A DNA stretch of 64,000 nucleotides from Pseudomonas fluorescens NCIMB 11764 (GTDB taxonomy: Bacteria > Pseudomonadota > Gammaproteobacteria > Pseudomonadales > Pseudomonadaceae): NCBI RefSeq assembly GCF_000293885.2, contig NZ_CP010945.1, positions 1,632,001 to 1,696,000 of the forward strand, in the 5' to 3' direction. The notes beneath the pieces were generated by a model. The model saw nothing but the letters and a program-made list of their open reading frames with translations. It ran no database searches and was not told the DNA's origin. A program made the translations under genes and the position numbers. Position 1 is the first letter of the stretch, and each line of letters opens with the position of its first letter. Below, one piece after another: positions 18,142 to 26,794 of the stretch.

Positions 18142-18647
18142 GGCGTTTCACCGGTCAGGGGCGTGACTTGATACGTCGGACCTTTGGGCACGTTCAATTC
18201 AAAGCTCATCGATTGTGAGTAACGGACTTCCCAGTGCGACGGCAGGGAACGTTGTGCGCCATGCTGCCAGGCGCCGGGATAGTTGCCCTGTAATTCATCT
18301 TTGGGCGTGAGCGCAAACAGCAACGCGGCGAACAACTCACGGGCTTCCGGATTCGGTGGCAGCAAGCCGTCAGCCTGCCATTTGCCGTCGATCAGTTTCT
18401 GACGTGCCTGTGGAATGCCCAGCAAATCCATCATCGACCAGCGAATGCCCGGGCCTTCACGCGCAATCACCAACACCCAATCCTGACGCTGGCCGTCCAG
18501 CAGCCGCTGGATGTGCAGTTGCTGTGGCAACGGCACGCTCGGGGTTTGCTCGGGCAAGGGCGCGTGGCTGGTGCAGGCGCTCAGCAACACGACCGCGCCG
18601 AGCAGCAAATATCTCAGCATGTATTTTGAGCGACTGGCAATGAACAT
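18138..18647 (-). CDS. DUF3261 lipoprotein
   Basis: This 169-residue lipoprotein has a signal peptide with the lipobox LLSAC. The lipidated Cys is followed by Thr-Ser, not Asp, so outer-membrane sorting is expected. The body is the DUF3261 type found in APE clusters, possibly an outer-membrane partner of product transfer. ATG 18647 overlaps the methyltransferase stop; the ATG at 18620 would give a shorter signal peptide and is possible. Confidence 0.8.
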   Translation of the reverse strand: MFIASRSKYMLRYLLLGAVVLLSACTSHAPLPEQTPSVPLPQQLHIQRLLDGQRQDWVLVIAREGPGIRWSMMDLLGIPQARQKLIDGKWQADGLLPPNPEARELFAALLFALTPKDELQGNYPGAWQHGAQRSLPSHWEVRYSQSMSFELNVPKGPTYQVTPLTGETP

Positions 18648-19372
18648 CACACAACACCTTCAAGCGGTTTGCGCGCCACCACATTGACCAGGGTTTCTTC
18701 CCGTTGGCCAACAGGTTTTGGCTGGCGCAGGCCAAAGCGTTCGAGCAGGCCGAAATCCTTGGCGCGACTCCACCACAAGTATGGATAAGACACGTTCTGC
18801 GCGCTGAATTCGAACCCTTGGCGACGAATCATCTCAAGGTACTCGGCGGCGCTCTTTTGCACGTGCATCGGATGGCGGAACAGCCAGCGAATCACCCAGG
18901 TATCAATGTAAGCCTCGGTGGATTCGGCGAACAGCAGATAACCGCCGGGCTTGAGCACGCGGTAGAACTCGGCCAGTGCCTTGTCCTGCTCCACCAGATG
19001 GTGGAAGGTCTGGTGACAGAACAGCAGGTCGACGCTGGCATCCGGCACGGCAAGCGTGGCGCAGTCGCTGCCGACCAACTCCACGTCCATGCCCTGACGG
19101 GCGGCTTCTTCGCCGCTCAAGTCGAGGCTGTGCGGGTCGGCGTCCACGCCAATCAGGCGCTGTGGCGCAAAGGTCTGGCGCAGGTACTGGAACGACTTGC
19201 CCTGACCGCATCCGGCATCCAGCAACACCGGGTTGCCTGGCAACGGTTCGCTGAACAGGCTGCACAGGTCATTGATTGCGACGCGCAACACATGGTGCTG
19301 CCAGGTGTGGCTGCGCAGGAACCAGAAACCGAACCGGGTCTCTTCGACGTAGTGTTCGCTCAAATAGCTCAC
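18647..19372 (-). CDS. Class I SAM-dependent methyltransferase
   Basis: This 241-residue methyltransferase has motif I LLDAGCGQGKSFQYL, the acidic residue GVDADP after strand 2, the SDCATLAVPDASVDLLFC segment, and motif III around VLKPGGYLLFAEST. APE head groups are often O- or C-methylated, so the substrate is probably the aryl head or its precursor. It overlaps the oxidoreductase gene by 4 bases. Confidence 0.85.
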   Translation of the reverse strand: MSYLSEHYVEETRFGFWFLRSHTWQHHVLRVAINDLCSLFSEPLPGNPVLLDAGCGQGKSFQYLRQTFAPQRLIGVDADPHSLDLSGEEAARQGMDVELVGSDCATLAVPDASVDLLFCHQTFHHLVEQDKALAEFYRVLKPGGYLLFAESTEAYIDTWVIRWLFRHPMHVQKSAAEYLEMIRRQGFEFSAQNVSYPYLWWSRAKDFGLLERFGLRQPKPVGQREETLVNVVARKPLEGVV

Positions 19373-20616
19373 GAAGCGTCACTCGCGCAAATTTCCGAAA
19401 GCATGCGCAACCGGCGCTTGGCTTCGCTGACGAACGGATTGCGCTCGTCCCACGCATAACCGGCCAGGATCGAGCTGATCATGCGGCGAATATCCGCCGA
19501 GCCGCCCTCGTGATAAATCACGTCCTGGAATGTTCCGGCGTACCAGCCTTCGACATAGCAACGGAACGTATCGACGCCACGCTTGAGCGGTTCGGCGAAC
19601 TCGGCCTGCCAGTCGACGCTTTCCCCCTGCAACTGACGGTGCAGAACCCCGGCGGCCATGCTCGCCGAACGCATGGCGATGGTCACGCCGGAGGAGAACA
19701 CCGGATCGAGGAATTCCGCCGCGTTACCGAGCAGTGCAAAACCGGGACCGTGCAGGGTTTTGACGTTGGCCGAATAGCCGCCGATGGTGCGCGCCGGCGT
19801 ATCCCACACAGCGTTGCCCAGCACGCCGGAGAGGCTTGGGGTTTCAGCGATAAACCCCCGCAGGCACTCGTCCAGATTGTCCATGCGGCCTTCATAGTGT
19901 TCGGCTGCCGCGACGACCCCCACCGAGCAACGGCCGTTGCTGAACGGAATGGTCCAGAACCAGATATCGCGCTGGGTCGGATGGGTGGTGATGAGGATCT
20001 TTTCCCGTTCGAATGCCGGGCTGTCGATATGGTCTTCGATGTGCGTGAACACGGCTTGGCGCACTGGAAAATTCGACGGTGCCTCAAGGTCGAGCAAGCG
20101 CGGCAGGACACGGCCGTAACCGCTGGCGTCGAGCATGAAGTCCGCTTCGATCGCGTACTCGCTGCCGTCTTCACGACGCACGCCGAGCTGCGGTTTCGCC
20201 CGGTCGACATCGACGCTGAAGATGGCTTCGCCGTAGCGGATTTCGACACCCTGCAGCGCGGCCTGATCGGCCAGCAGTTTGTCGAAGTCGGCGCGCTGGA
20301 CCTGGAAGGTGGTCGGCTTGCCGTCACTGAACGTGTCGCCGAAATCGAAAGCGCTATAGCGCTCGCCCCAGGCAAATGCTGCACCGTTTTTCATCTGGAA
20401 ACCGGCGGCGTTGACGGCATCGAGCATGCCGGCCTCCTCGACGAAATCCAGGCAGTGCGACAGCAGGCTTTCGCCGATGGAAAACCTTGGGAAATGCTGG
20501 CGCTCGATCACCAGGACATCATGCCCTTTGCGCTTGAGCAGCGCGGAGGCGATGGCGCCCGACGGGCCGGCGCCGATGATTACTACCTGACGACGTTCCA
20601 TTTCAACGATTGGCAT
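19369..20616 (-). CDS. FAD-dependent oxidoreductase (halogenase/hydroxylase-like fold)
   Basis: This 415-residue flavoprotein carries the dinucleotide motif VVIIGAGPSGAIASALL near residues 11-27, a WFWTIPF motif and the second FAD motif GFALLGNAAEFLDPVFSSGV. These are features of the tryptophan-halogenase-like/geranylgeranyl-reductase group. The halogenase-specific WxWxIP motif is approximated by WFWTIP, but the catalytic Lys could not be assigned, so hydroxylation or desaturation is as likely as halogenation. Its place in the operon suggests tailoring of the aryl head. It overlaps the antiporter-like gene. Confidence 0.82.
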   Translation of the reverse strand: MPIVEMERRQVVIIGAGPSGAIASALLKRKGHDVLVIERQHFPRFSIGESLLSHCLDFVEEAGMLDAVNAAGFQMKNGAAFAWGERYSAFDFGDTFSDGKPTTFQVQRADFDKLLADQAALQGVEIRYGEAIFSVDVDRAKPQLGVRREDGSEYAIEADFMLDASGYGRVLPRLLDLEAPSNFPVRQAVFTHIEDHIDSPAFEREKILITTHPTQRDIWFWTIPFSNGRCSVGVVAAAEHYEGRMDNLDECLRGFIAETPSLSGVLGNAVWDTPARTIGGYSANVKTLHGPGFALLGNAAEFLDPVFSSGVTIAMRSASMAAGVLHRQLQGESVDWQAEFAEPLKRGVDTFRCYVEGWYAGTFQDVIYHEGGSADIRRMISSILAGYAWDERNPFVSEAKRRLRMLSEICASDAS

Positions 20617-21763
20617 GGGGGCTCCTTGCCGGGACGGCAGCTTTCAAGGGGATTCGATGCATGCCGACCAATGCCGGCAGCAGTGTCGCGATCAGGCCCA
20701 TCAACATCAGCGCAAAGTACAGCGGCGGGCTGATGAGCTGTTGTTGCAGCAGCAGGTTGAGAAAGACGATCTCGCTCAAGCCGCGAATATTCAGCAGTAC
20801 GCTTTCGCGCCAGCGGCTGGCGCCAGCAAACGAAGCGCCGGCCCAGCCGAGCCCCAGCCAGTTACCCAGCAGTTTGCTGGCAATCGGCAACAGCAGGAGC
20901 GCGGCCAGTTGCGCCCAGCTCAGGCTGTCCATGGCGCTGTGGACATTGATCTGCACGATGCCGAACGTGAGGATCAGCGGGATCGCGACCCAGGTTTGCA
21001 ATCGATTCATCCAGATCGCTTGCACCGGCAACACCAGCGGCACCTTCAGCGCGGCCATGCACAGCAGATAGCCGATGCCGACAATCAGCGCGTTGAGTTT
21101 GTAGTGTTCAGCCACCACCAGCAGTGCAAAGAAACACCCGCTGTAGAGTCGTGGCTGGCGCAGGCCGGCAACCCACATCAGTGCGGGCACACAGGCGCAG
21201 GCCAAGGGCAGCAGCAGACTGCTCAGGTGCAGGCTGCCCTGGGCAATGGCAAACAGCGTCCAGCAAGTGAGGTCGATCAGAATCGCCGTCTGCACCAGTC
21301 GCCGGGTGGCGGTGGTCGGGTAACCGATATGCCGCAAGTACAGATACAACACCGGTATTGCGGTGATGGCGAACAGCAAGCCCACCGCCAGCGAACTGAT
21401 CCACGGCTGGGGCGGCAGCCACCAGATCGCGGTGGCCAGGCCGCAGGCAAACGGCACGCAGAAACTCGGCAGAGCTATTTTCAGGCTCTGGCGATCAAGG
21501 CGCAGGTCGATTACGTCGCTGAGGATGTAACCCAGCAACAGTGCGAAACTCAGGCTGTAGAGGTTTTTCAGCCAGATCGGTGCGACGAGCGTCGCGCCGC
21601 TCAACTGCCAGTCGGGTTCGATCCAGAAGTACATCAGCAACGGCAGGCCGACGGTGGCCAGCAACAATTGACTGACGATCGGGATCAAGCCGAAGTGACG
21701 CCCGACACGGGTGGCCACGGCGAACAGCGCCAGGGCCATTGCCCAGAACAGCACGACCATCAT
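20603..21763 (-). CDS. CPA2-type cation/proton antiporter-like membrane protein
   Basis: This 386-residue, very hydrophobic protein has about 11-12 membrane segments. Two places resemble Kef/CPA2 exchangers: AITAIPVLYLYLRHIGYPTT followed by ...AILIDLTCW (the discontinuous helix and acidic position), and WRESVLLNIRGLSEIVFLNL near the end. The usual Asp pair is reduced to a single Asp in LIDLTCW. The ATG at 21763 overlaps the MMPL stop (ATGATG). It lacks the TrkA-N domain of true Kef proteins. A role in energising or supporting export of the polyene is possible. Confidence 0.72.
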   Translation of the reverse strand: MMVVLFWAMALALFAVATRVGRHFGLIPIVSQLLLATVGLPLLMYFWIEPDWQLSGATLVAPIWLKNLYSLSFALLLGYILSDVIDLRLDRQSLKIALPSFCVPFACGLATAIWWLPPQPWISSLAVGLLFAITAIPVLYLYLRHIGYPTTATRRLVQTAILIDLTCWTLFAIAQGSLHLSSLLLPLACACVPALMWVAGLRQPRLYSGCFFALLVVAEHYKLNALIVGIGYLLCMAALKVPLVLPVQAIWMNRLQTWVAIPLILTFGIVQINVHSAMDSLSWAQLAALLLLPIASKLLGNWLGLGWAGASFAGASRWRESVLLNIRGLSEIVFLNLLLQQQLISPPLYFALMLMGLIATLLPALVGMHRIPLKAAVPARSPHANR

Positions 21764-24099
21764 GCTGCCGACTCCGCGACGCTGGTCGCCTGCACGTGTC
21801 GCCCGGCCCACGGCGCGAGCAGGAAGCTGAACGCCAGGCCCAGGCTCACCGACAGTCCGAAGTTACTCACCGCCGGCGTGCTGGACACCGCCAGCAAACC
21901 GAACGACAGCCAGGTGGTCAACGCCGCCAGCAAGGTGCCCAGCAGGCTGACGGCGGCGCCGCCGACCTGTTCGCGCATGAGGATCGCGTAGTCGACGCTG
22001 ATCGCCGTCACCAGCAGCAGGCCGAACAGGCTGAACAACGTCAGTGGCTGGCCGAGCCAGCCAAGACTGGCGAGGCTGCACAGCGCTGCCAGAAGCGGCA
22101 GTGAGACGATGCGCAACGCGCCGCCGAGGCCGAACGGCAGGATCAACACCAGCACGATCAGCACGCAGGAGGCGAGTTTCAGTTCGGCGGCGCTGATCTG
22201 CGTCTCGGCGAAAACCTGGTTCAATTCACCCAGGCGATCCACTAGCTCCACACCCGGCAAATCCAGCGCCTGAACCCGCAGCAGCGCGGGGTTGTTCAGG
22301 CCTTGCAGGCTGACCATCGCCGCCACGCCGTCCTCGGTCGGGCCCAGCCACAGTGTGCGATAGGGTTCGGCCAACGGACCGGTCAGCGCGCTGTCGATGT
22401 CTTCAACCGGCAATGCCTGCAACTTCGCCAGCTCTGCTTTCAGTGCTTCAAGCGGCACGCCGACGTCGAGCAGCGGTTGCCAGAATTGCGGCAACCTGTT
22501 CAGCGCTTCGCGTACCAGATCTTGCTCGCGGGGCTGACTCACCAGTTGGTTGAGCGACAGGTAGCCCTGGAGTTTGTCCAGGTTGACCAACTGATCCAGG
22601 CGCTCGCTCAACGCGGTTTGGCGTTCGAGCAGTTCTTGCTGATTGGTGGCCCGTACCAGGAAGAACTGGCTGGTGGGTTGGTAACCGGTGATGCGCGCAA
22701 TGGTCTGGGCTTCGTCCGTCAATTGCTGCGGCGCGCCGACCCATTGGCGAATGTCGTTTTTGCTGTCGAGCTGCAACAGACCGCCGACGCAGAAGGCGAT
22801 CAGCAGCGCCAGCAGCACTGGCGTACGGGCGAAGTTCAACAGCCTTTCGCGCAGTGCCAGCAAATATTCGGCGACGCGCAGCGGCCACTGTGCCGGGCGC
22901 AAATCCGCACCCTTGAGCAGTGCCGGTAGCAGGCACACCGCTGACAGGTAGGCGCCGATCAGTCCGGCGGCGGAGAACACGGCGATCTGGGTCAGCGCCG
23001 GGAACGGCGTCCAGGCCAGCGCGAGGTAACCGATGCAACTGGTGATCAGGCTCAGCGTCAGGCCAGGCAGCGTCAGGCGCAATGCGGGCCAGCTGTGCCA
23101 GGGTTTCAGGCTCCAGCTCTTGGACAGATAGTGCAGCGGGTAATCGACCGCGACGCCGATCAGGCTGGAGCCGAGCACCAGCGTCATCACATGCATATGG
23201 CCGAACAGCGCCACACACGCCACCGCGCCGAACAGCATGCCGACCAGAACCGGAACGAACGCCAGCAACACGCGCCAGCGGCGGAAGGCCAGCAGTAACA
23301 GCAACAAAATACCGACGGTGGCGCCGCCGCCTACCCAGGTCATTTCCCGAGTCGCCTGTTGTTGACCGGCGGCGGCGTAGAGCAAACCGCTGGCGGCCAG
23401 CAGTTGCACGTCGCTATGAGCTGCTTCTTCGCGGCTGTGCTTGAGCAGTTCGGCCACTTGCAGCGGCAGGTTCATGTCGAAGGCATTGCCGGTGGTGCGC
23501 GCACGGAGCATCACCCAGCTCTTGCCGTCGGCATCGGCGACCAGTGCGCCGCTGCCGATGTCCAGTTGCACCGAACCGTGCTGCGGCTGGCTGTTCTGGA
23601 TGCGTCCGGCCAGGCCCAGCCAGTCATCCTGGCTCGGCACCAGGCTGAAACCGGTGAACGGGTCGAACAGCGCCTGCACCCGTTGCTGGATAAAGGCGTC
23701 GGGGTGCTCGATCAGTTGCTGTCGATCCGTTGCTGAAAGCATCGCCAGCCGGCCTTGCAGCAATTGCGTGCGCAGCGCCGGCAAGTCGGCTTGCAGGGTC
23801 CATTGGACTCTTTCGAACAAACCACTGGCCTGCCATTGCTCGCCCAGTTTCTGCGCCATGGCGACGGCTTGCTGACGATCCTTGTGACCGACCAGCACCA
23901 GCATTTCGCGGTTCAGCGGTTCTTGCATGCGTTGCTCGGCGCGCAGCTCCAGCGCGTCCGGTGCCGTGCCCGGCACCAGTTCCATCAGGTTGGCCGACAG
24001 CGGTGCGCCGTCACGCCATTGCCATCCGGCAAGCGCGAGCACTGCCAGCAGCAGGATCAGAAACAGGCGTGGAAGCGTGCGTTCACTCGGCAAAGTCAT
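21760..24099 (-). CDS. MMPL-family (RND-like) exporter of the APE pathway
   Basis: This 779-residue protein has the two-fold RND layout: one helix, a large periplasmic domain and five helices, repeated. Membrane blocks are clear near residues 260-400 and 630-770. It is the MMPL/COG4258 exporter found in APE clusters, thought to carry the finished lipid out of the inner membrane. ATG 24099 is preferred because GGAGC lies 7 bases upstream; an ATG at 24111 would add 4 residues. It overlaps the LolA-like gene. Confidence 0.88.
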   Translation of the reverse strand: MTLPSERTLPRLFLILLLAVLALAGWQWRDGAPLSANLMELVPGTAPDALELRAEQRMQEPLNREMLVLVGHKDRQQAVAMAQKLGEQWQASGLFERVQWTLQADLPALRTQLLQGRLAMLSATDRQQLIEHPDAFIQQRVQALFDPFTGFSLVPSQDDWLGLAGRIQNSQPQHGSVQLDIGSGALVADADGKSWVMLRARTTGNAFDMNLPLQVAELLKHSREEAAHSDVQLLAASGLLYAAAGQQQATREMTWVGGGATVGILLLLLLAFRRWRVLLAFVPVLVGMLFGAVACVALFGHMHVMTLVLGSSLIGVAVDYPLHYLSKSWSLKPWHSWPALRLTLPGLTLSLITSCIGYLALAWTPFPALTQIAVFSAAGLIGAYLSAVCLLPALLKGADLRPAQWPLRVAEYLLALRERLLNFARTPVLLALLIAFCVGGLLQLDSKNDIRQWVGAPQQLTDEAQTIARITGYQPTSQFFLVRATNQQELLERQTALSERLDQLVNLDKLQGYLSLNQLVSQPREQDLVREALNRLPQFWQPLLDVGVPLEALKAELAKLQALPVEDIDSALTGPLAEPYRTLWLGPTEDGVAAMVSLQGLNNPALLRVQALDLPGVELVDRLGELNQVFAETQISAAELKLASCVLIVLVLILPFGLGGALRIVSLPLLAALCSLASLGWLGQPLTLFSLFGLLLVTAISVDYAILMREQVGGAAVSLLGTLLAALTTWLSFGLLAVSSTPAVSNFGLSVSLGLAFSFLLAPWAGRHVQATSVAESAA

Positions 24100-24676
24100 G
24101 TTGCTCCGCATCGCTCAACGGTTGGGCGCTGGTGCTGTCCTGCATGCGTAACAGGGTGCTGTCGCCCTGGGTTTCCAACAGTTCGATGCTGTGCACCAGT
24201 TCACCACCGGTGATGTTGATCTGATTGAACACTTGCTTGAGCAACAGCGAGCGCGGAATCAGGGTCAGTTTCCAGTTCTGCGCCTCGCCGCTCAGGGACA
24301 GTTCGAAGTCCCGTTGCAAGCCGCTGCTGTCGCCTTGCAGCACGGCGAGGAACAAGCGGTTCTGCTCGGCACCGGCACTCTTGCCCGGCAGCATCTGCCA
24401 ACCGCTGGCGTCACGTCGTGCGATGCCTTTGTCGGTGATGCGGTAATCCTGTTGCAGCGGGGTTTTCAGTAGCCAGAGGAGGCCGTGGTTTTTCGCCAGG
24501 ACGAAGGTGCCCTTGCTGGTTAACGGCTGGGGCAGGGCGCGCAGGTGTTTTTCCTGGATGAAGTCGCCGTGGATCACATCGGGTCTGGCCAATTGATCGC
24601 TAAGCTGTTGCAGATCGAAGGCGTGAGCCATCGATGACAACCCGAGCAGCGCCAAAGCAGCGAGGTATCGAAACAC
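24083..24676 (-). CDS. LolA-like periplasmic carrier protein of the APE pathway
   Basis: From the GTG at 24676 the protein starts VFRYLAALALLGLSSMAHA/FDLQQ, a good signal peptide followed by a LolA-like domain (HGDFIQEKHLRALPQPLTSKG, GLLWLLKTPLQQDYRIT). Such proteins ferry lipid-like products across the periplasm. The frame is also open back to an ATG at 24835 that overlaps the thioesterase stop (ATGA). A REP pair occupies most of that extension, and a 53-residue tail ahead of a signal peptide is unlikely to be native. The REP seems to have landed just after the original start. The GTG has no good ribosome binding site, so the real start is uncertain. Confidence 0.8.
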   Translation of the reverse strand: MFRYLAALALLGLSSMAHAFDLQQLSDQLARPDVIHGDFIQEKHLRALPQPLTSKGTFVLAKNHGLLWLLKTPLQQDYRITDKGIARRDASGWQMLPGKSAGAEQNRLFLAVLQGDSSGLQRDFELSLSGEAQNWKLTLIPRSLLLKQVFNQINITGGELVHSIELLETQGDSTLLRMQDSTSAQPLSDAEQHDFAE

Positions 24677-24792
24677 CTGTGGCGAGCGAGCTTGCTCGCG
24701 CTGGGCTGCGAAGCGGCCCCAAAAACCTGCCAGCCATGGCCCTGTTTGTGAGTGCTGCGCACTCAAGCGCGAGCAAGCTCGCTCGCCACAGG
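24676..24792. repeat. REP pair inserted at the 5' end of the LolA-like gene
   Basis: Two inverted REP units, CCTGTGGCGAGCGAGCTTGC at the left end and its near complement at the right end (24773-24792), flank a 70-base middle. The class is the same as at 28476 and 42094 (CTGTGGCGAG...GAGCAAGCT...CGCCACAG). It lies inside the open frame of the LolA-like gene. Confidence 0.85.
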
Positions 24793-24831
24793 AAACGGGG
24801 TTGGCCTCAGAAGAGGTGTCGATATCGGTGT

Positions 24832-25257
24832 TCATGGCAGCATCCTTTCAACGGCGTCGGTGAACACTTTCGGTGAGGCCATCTGCATCTCGCGGCTGGC
24901 CATGTCGACAGCCACCTGCACGGAACTGGCCCGGGTCAAACGTTCACCGGTTTGCAGATCGCTGATCAGGTAATTGATCTTCAACCGGTTCTCCCACTCC
25001 ACCAGATTCGCCCGCACATTCAGCTTCTGGCCGAACACCGCGCCGCGCACGTAGCGCAATTGCAGGTCGATCACCGGCCAGGCGTAGCCCGATGCAACCA
25101 TGGCGTCGTAGTTGTGGCCGATCCTGTCCAGCAGCGCGCAGCGAGCGACTTCCAGGTATTTGACGTAATGGCCGTGCCAGACGACGTTCATGGTGTCGAC
25201 GTCAAAGAACGGCACGAGGATTTCCGTATCGGTGTGAAGCACTCCCTTGCTACGCAT
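24832..25257 (-). CDS. Acyl-CoA/ACP thioesterase (4HBT hotdog)
   Basis: This 142-residue hotdog thioesterase of the YbgC/4HBT type has FFDVDTMNVVWHGHYVKYLE, which carries the catalytic Asp of that family in the DVD motif and the conserved WHGHY. It would release the polyene acid or edit ACPs. ATG 25257 is chosen because GGAGG lies 4-5 bases upstream, inside the end of the ammonia-lyase gene, which it overlaps by 8 bases. Confidence 0.88.
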   Translation of the reverse strand: MRSKGVLHTDTEILVPFFDVDTMNVVWHGHYVKYLEVARCALLDRIGHNYDAMVASGYAWPVIDLQLRYVRGAVFGQKLNVRANLVEWENRLKINYLISDLQTGERLTRASSVQVAVDMASREMQMASPKVFTDAVERMLP

Positions 25258-26794
25258 GCAGCCTCCAGTGTTGTTCGGCAATCCGTTTCAGGCACAGGCG
25301 CAATTCGCCTTCCAGTGCGCGGTCTTCGATGACTGGCGGGAAGTCCTTGGCCAGCGCTTCGTGCATGGCGGCAAGGGCGGGTGGCAACGGGCGGGCATTT
25401 TCAGCTTTGCTGCGCAGCCACACACCCTGATTGGCGGCGAGCAGCGTGGCGGCGGCGACCTGTTCGGTCAGCTCCAGCACACGGATCGCATCACGGGCGG
25501 CGATGGTGCCCATGCTCACCTTGTCCTGGTTGTGGCATTCGGTGGAGCGGGAGAACACGCTGGCCGGCATGGTGTTTTTCAATGCTTCGGCGGTCCAGGC
25601 GCTGGTGCCGATCTGCACGGCTTTGAAGCCGTGGTTGAGCATCGCGCGATCCGCCGTGGCGCCGGACAGATTGCTCGGCAAGCCATGGTTGTAACGCTCG
25701 TCCACCAACAGTGCGAGTTGACGGTCGAGCAGGTCGGCAACGTTGGCCACCAGGTTTTTCAGGCTGTCCATGGCGAACGCGATGTGGCCGCCGTAGAAAT
25801 GCCCGCCGTGCAGCACGCGCTCGGCTTCGGCGTCGATGATCGGGTTGTCGTTGGCGCTGTTGAGTTCGATCTCGATAAACGAGCGCAACCAGTTCAGGCT
25901 GTCGGCCAGGACGCCGAGCACGTGGGGCGCGCAGCGCAGGGAATAGCGGTCTTGCAAGCGATGCAGCGGCGCGGTCGGTGCGTCGATCGCCAGGTCCTTG
26001 CGCAGCCACGCGGCGACTTGCATCTGCCCCGGATGCGGTTTGGCGGCGAACAGGCGCTCGTCGAAGTGCTCTGGATTGCCTTGCAGCGCGACCACGTTCA
26101 GCGCGGTGATTCGGGTGGCCAGTTGCAGCAAATAATCGGCGCGGGCGTAGGCCAGGCAGGCGAGGCCGGTCATCACGGCGGTGCCGTTCATCAGTGCCAG
26201 GGCTTCTTTCGGGCGCAGAACCAGCGGTTCCCAACCCAGTTCGCGATGCACGTCTGTGGCCTGGCGACGTTCGCCGCGGAACATCACTTCGCGCTCGCCG
26301 GACAAGGTCGCCGCGACATAGGACAGTGGCGTCAGATCACCGCTGGCGCCTACCGAGCCCTCTTCCGGGATCAGCGGCAGGATGTCGTGTTCGAGGAACG
26401 CTTGCAGGCGCTCCAGCAATTCCACGCGCACCCCGGACACGCCGTGGCACAGCGACTGCAAACGCGCTGCGAGCACCGCGCGGGTGGCCTGGGCGTCGAG
26501 CAGTTTGCCCAGCCCGCAACCGTGGAATGTGTACAGATGACGCGGCAACGCCTCGACGTGATGCAGCGGCACCGCGACCACGCAGGAATCGCCATAACCG
26601 GTGGTCACGCCATAGATCACGCCTTCCTTGTCCAGCAGGGAATCGAGGAATCGCGCACCCTTGGCGATGCGCTCGCGGTACGCAGGATCGTCCTGCAACT
26701 GCGTCGGCACCTGACGGTTGGCCAGGGCCAGCACGTCTTCGATGCGCAAAGGGAGTTCGCCGAAGGTTACCGGCTCAAGCGTTGGCGTCGTCAT
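25250..26794 (-). CDS. HAL/PAL/TAL-family aromatic amino acid ammonia-lyase
   Basis: This 514-residue lyase removes ammonia from an aromatic amino acid to give an aryl-acrylate starter. The MIO prosthetic group forms from Ala150-Ser151-Gly152 in SVGASGDLTPLS, and the catalytic Tyr61 lies in YGVTTGYG. NSANDNP and the GGHFYG region are also present. In the substrate-selectivity loop (HLYTFHGCGLG) the two key positions read Phe90-His91 by hand alignment, not the Ser-His of histidine lyase or the His-Leu of typical bacterial tyrosine lyases. No hut genes are nearby, so a histidine catabolic role is unlikely. It overlaps its neighbours by 20 and 8 bases. Confidence 0.88.
   Translation of the reverse strand: MTTPTLEPVTFGELPLRIEDVLALANRQVPTQLQDDPAYRERIAKGARFLDSLLDKEGVIYGVTTGYGDSCVVAVPLHHVEALPRHLYTFHGCGLGKLLDAQATRAVLAARLQSLCHGVSGVRVELLERLQAFLEHDILPLIPEEGSVGASGDLTPLSYVAATLSGEREVMFRGERRQATDVHRELGWEPLVLRPKEALALMNGTAVMTGLACLAYARADYLLQLATRITALNVVALQGNPEHFDERLFAAKPHPGQMQVAAWLRKDLAIDAPTAPLHRLQDRYSLRCAPHVLGVLADSLNWLRSFIEIELNSANDNPIIDAEAERVLHGGHFYGGHIAFAMDSLKNLVANVADLLDRQLALLVDERYNHGLPSNLSGATADRAMLNHGFKAVQIGTSAWTAEALKNTMPASVFSRSTECHNQDKVSMGTIAARDAIRVLELTEQVAAATLLAANQGVWLRSKAENARPLPPALAAMHEALAKDFPPVIEDRALEGELRLCLKRIAEQHWRLHA

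Noticed and set aside
25250..26794. Histidine ammonia-lyase HutH
   Set aside because: There are no hut genes nearby, the gene is embedded in an APE operon and the selectivity pair is not Ser-His.
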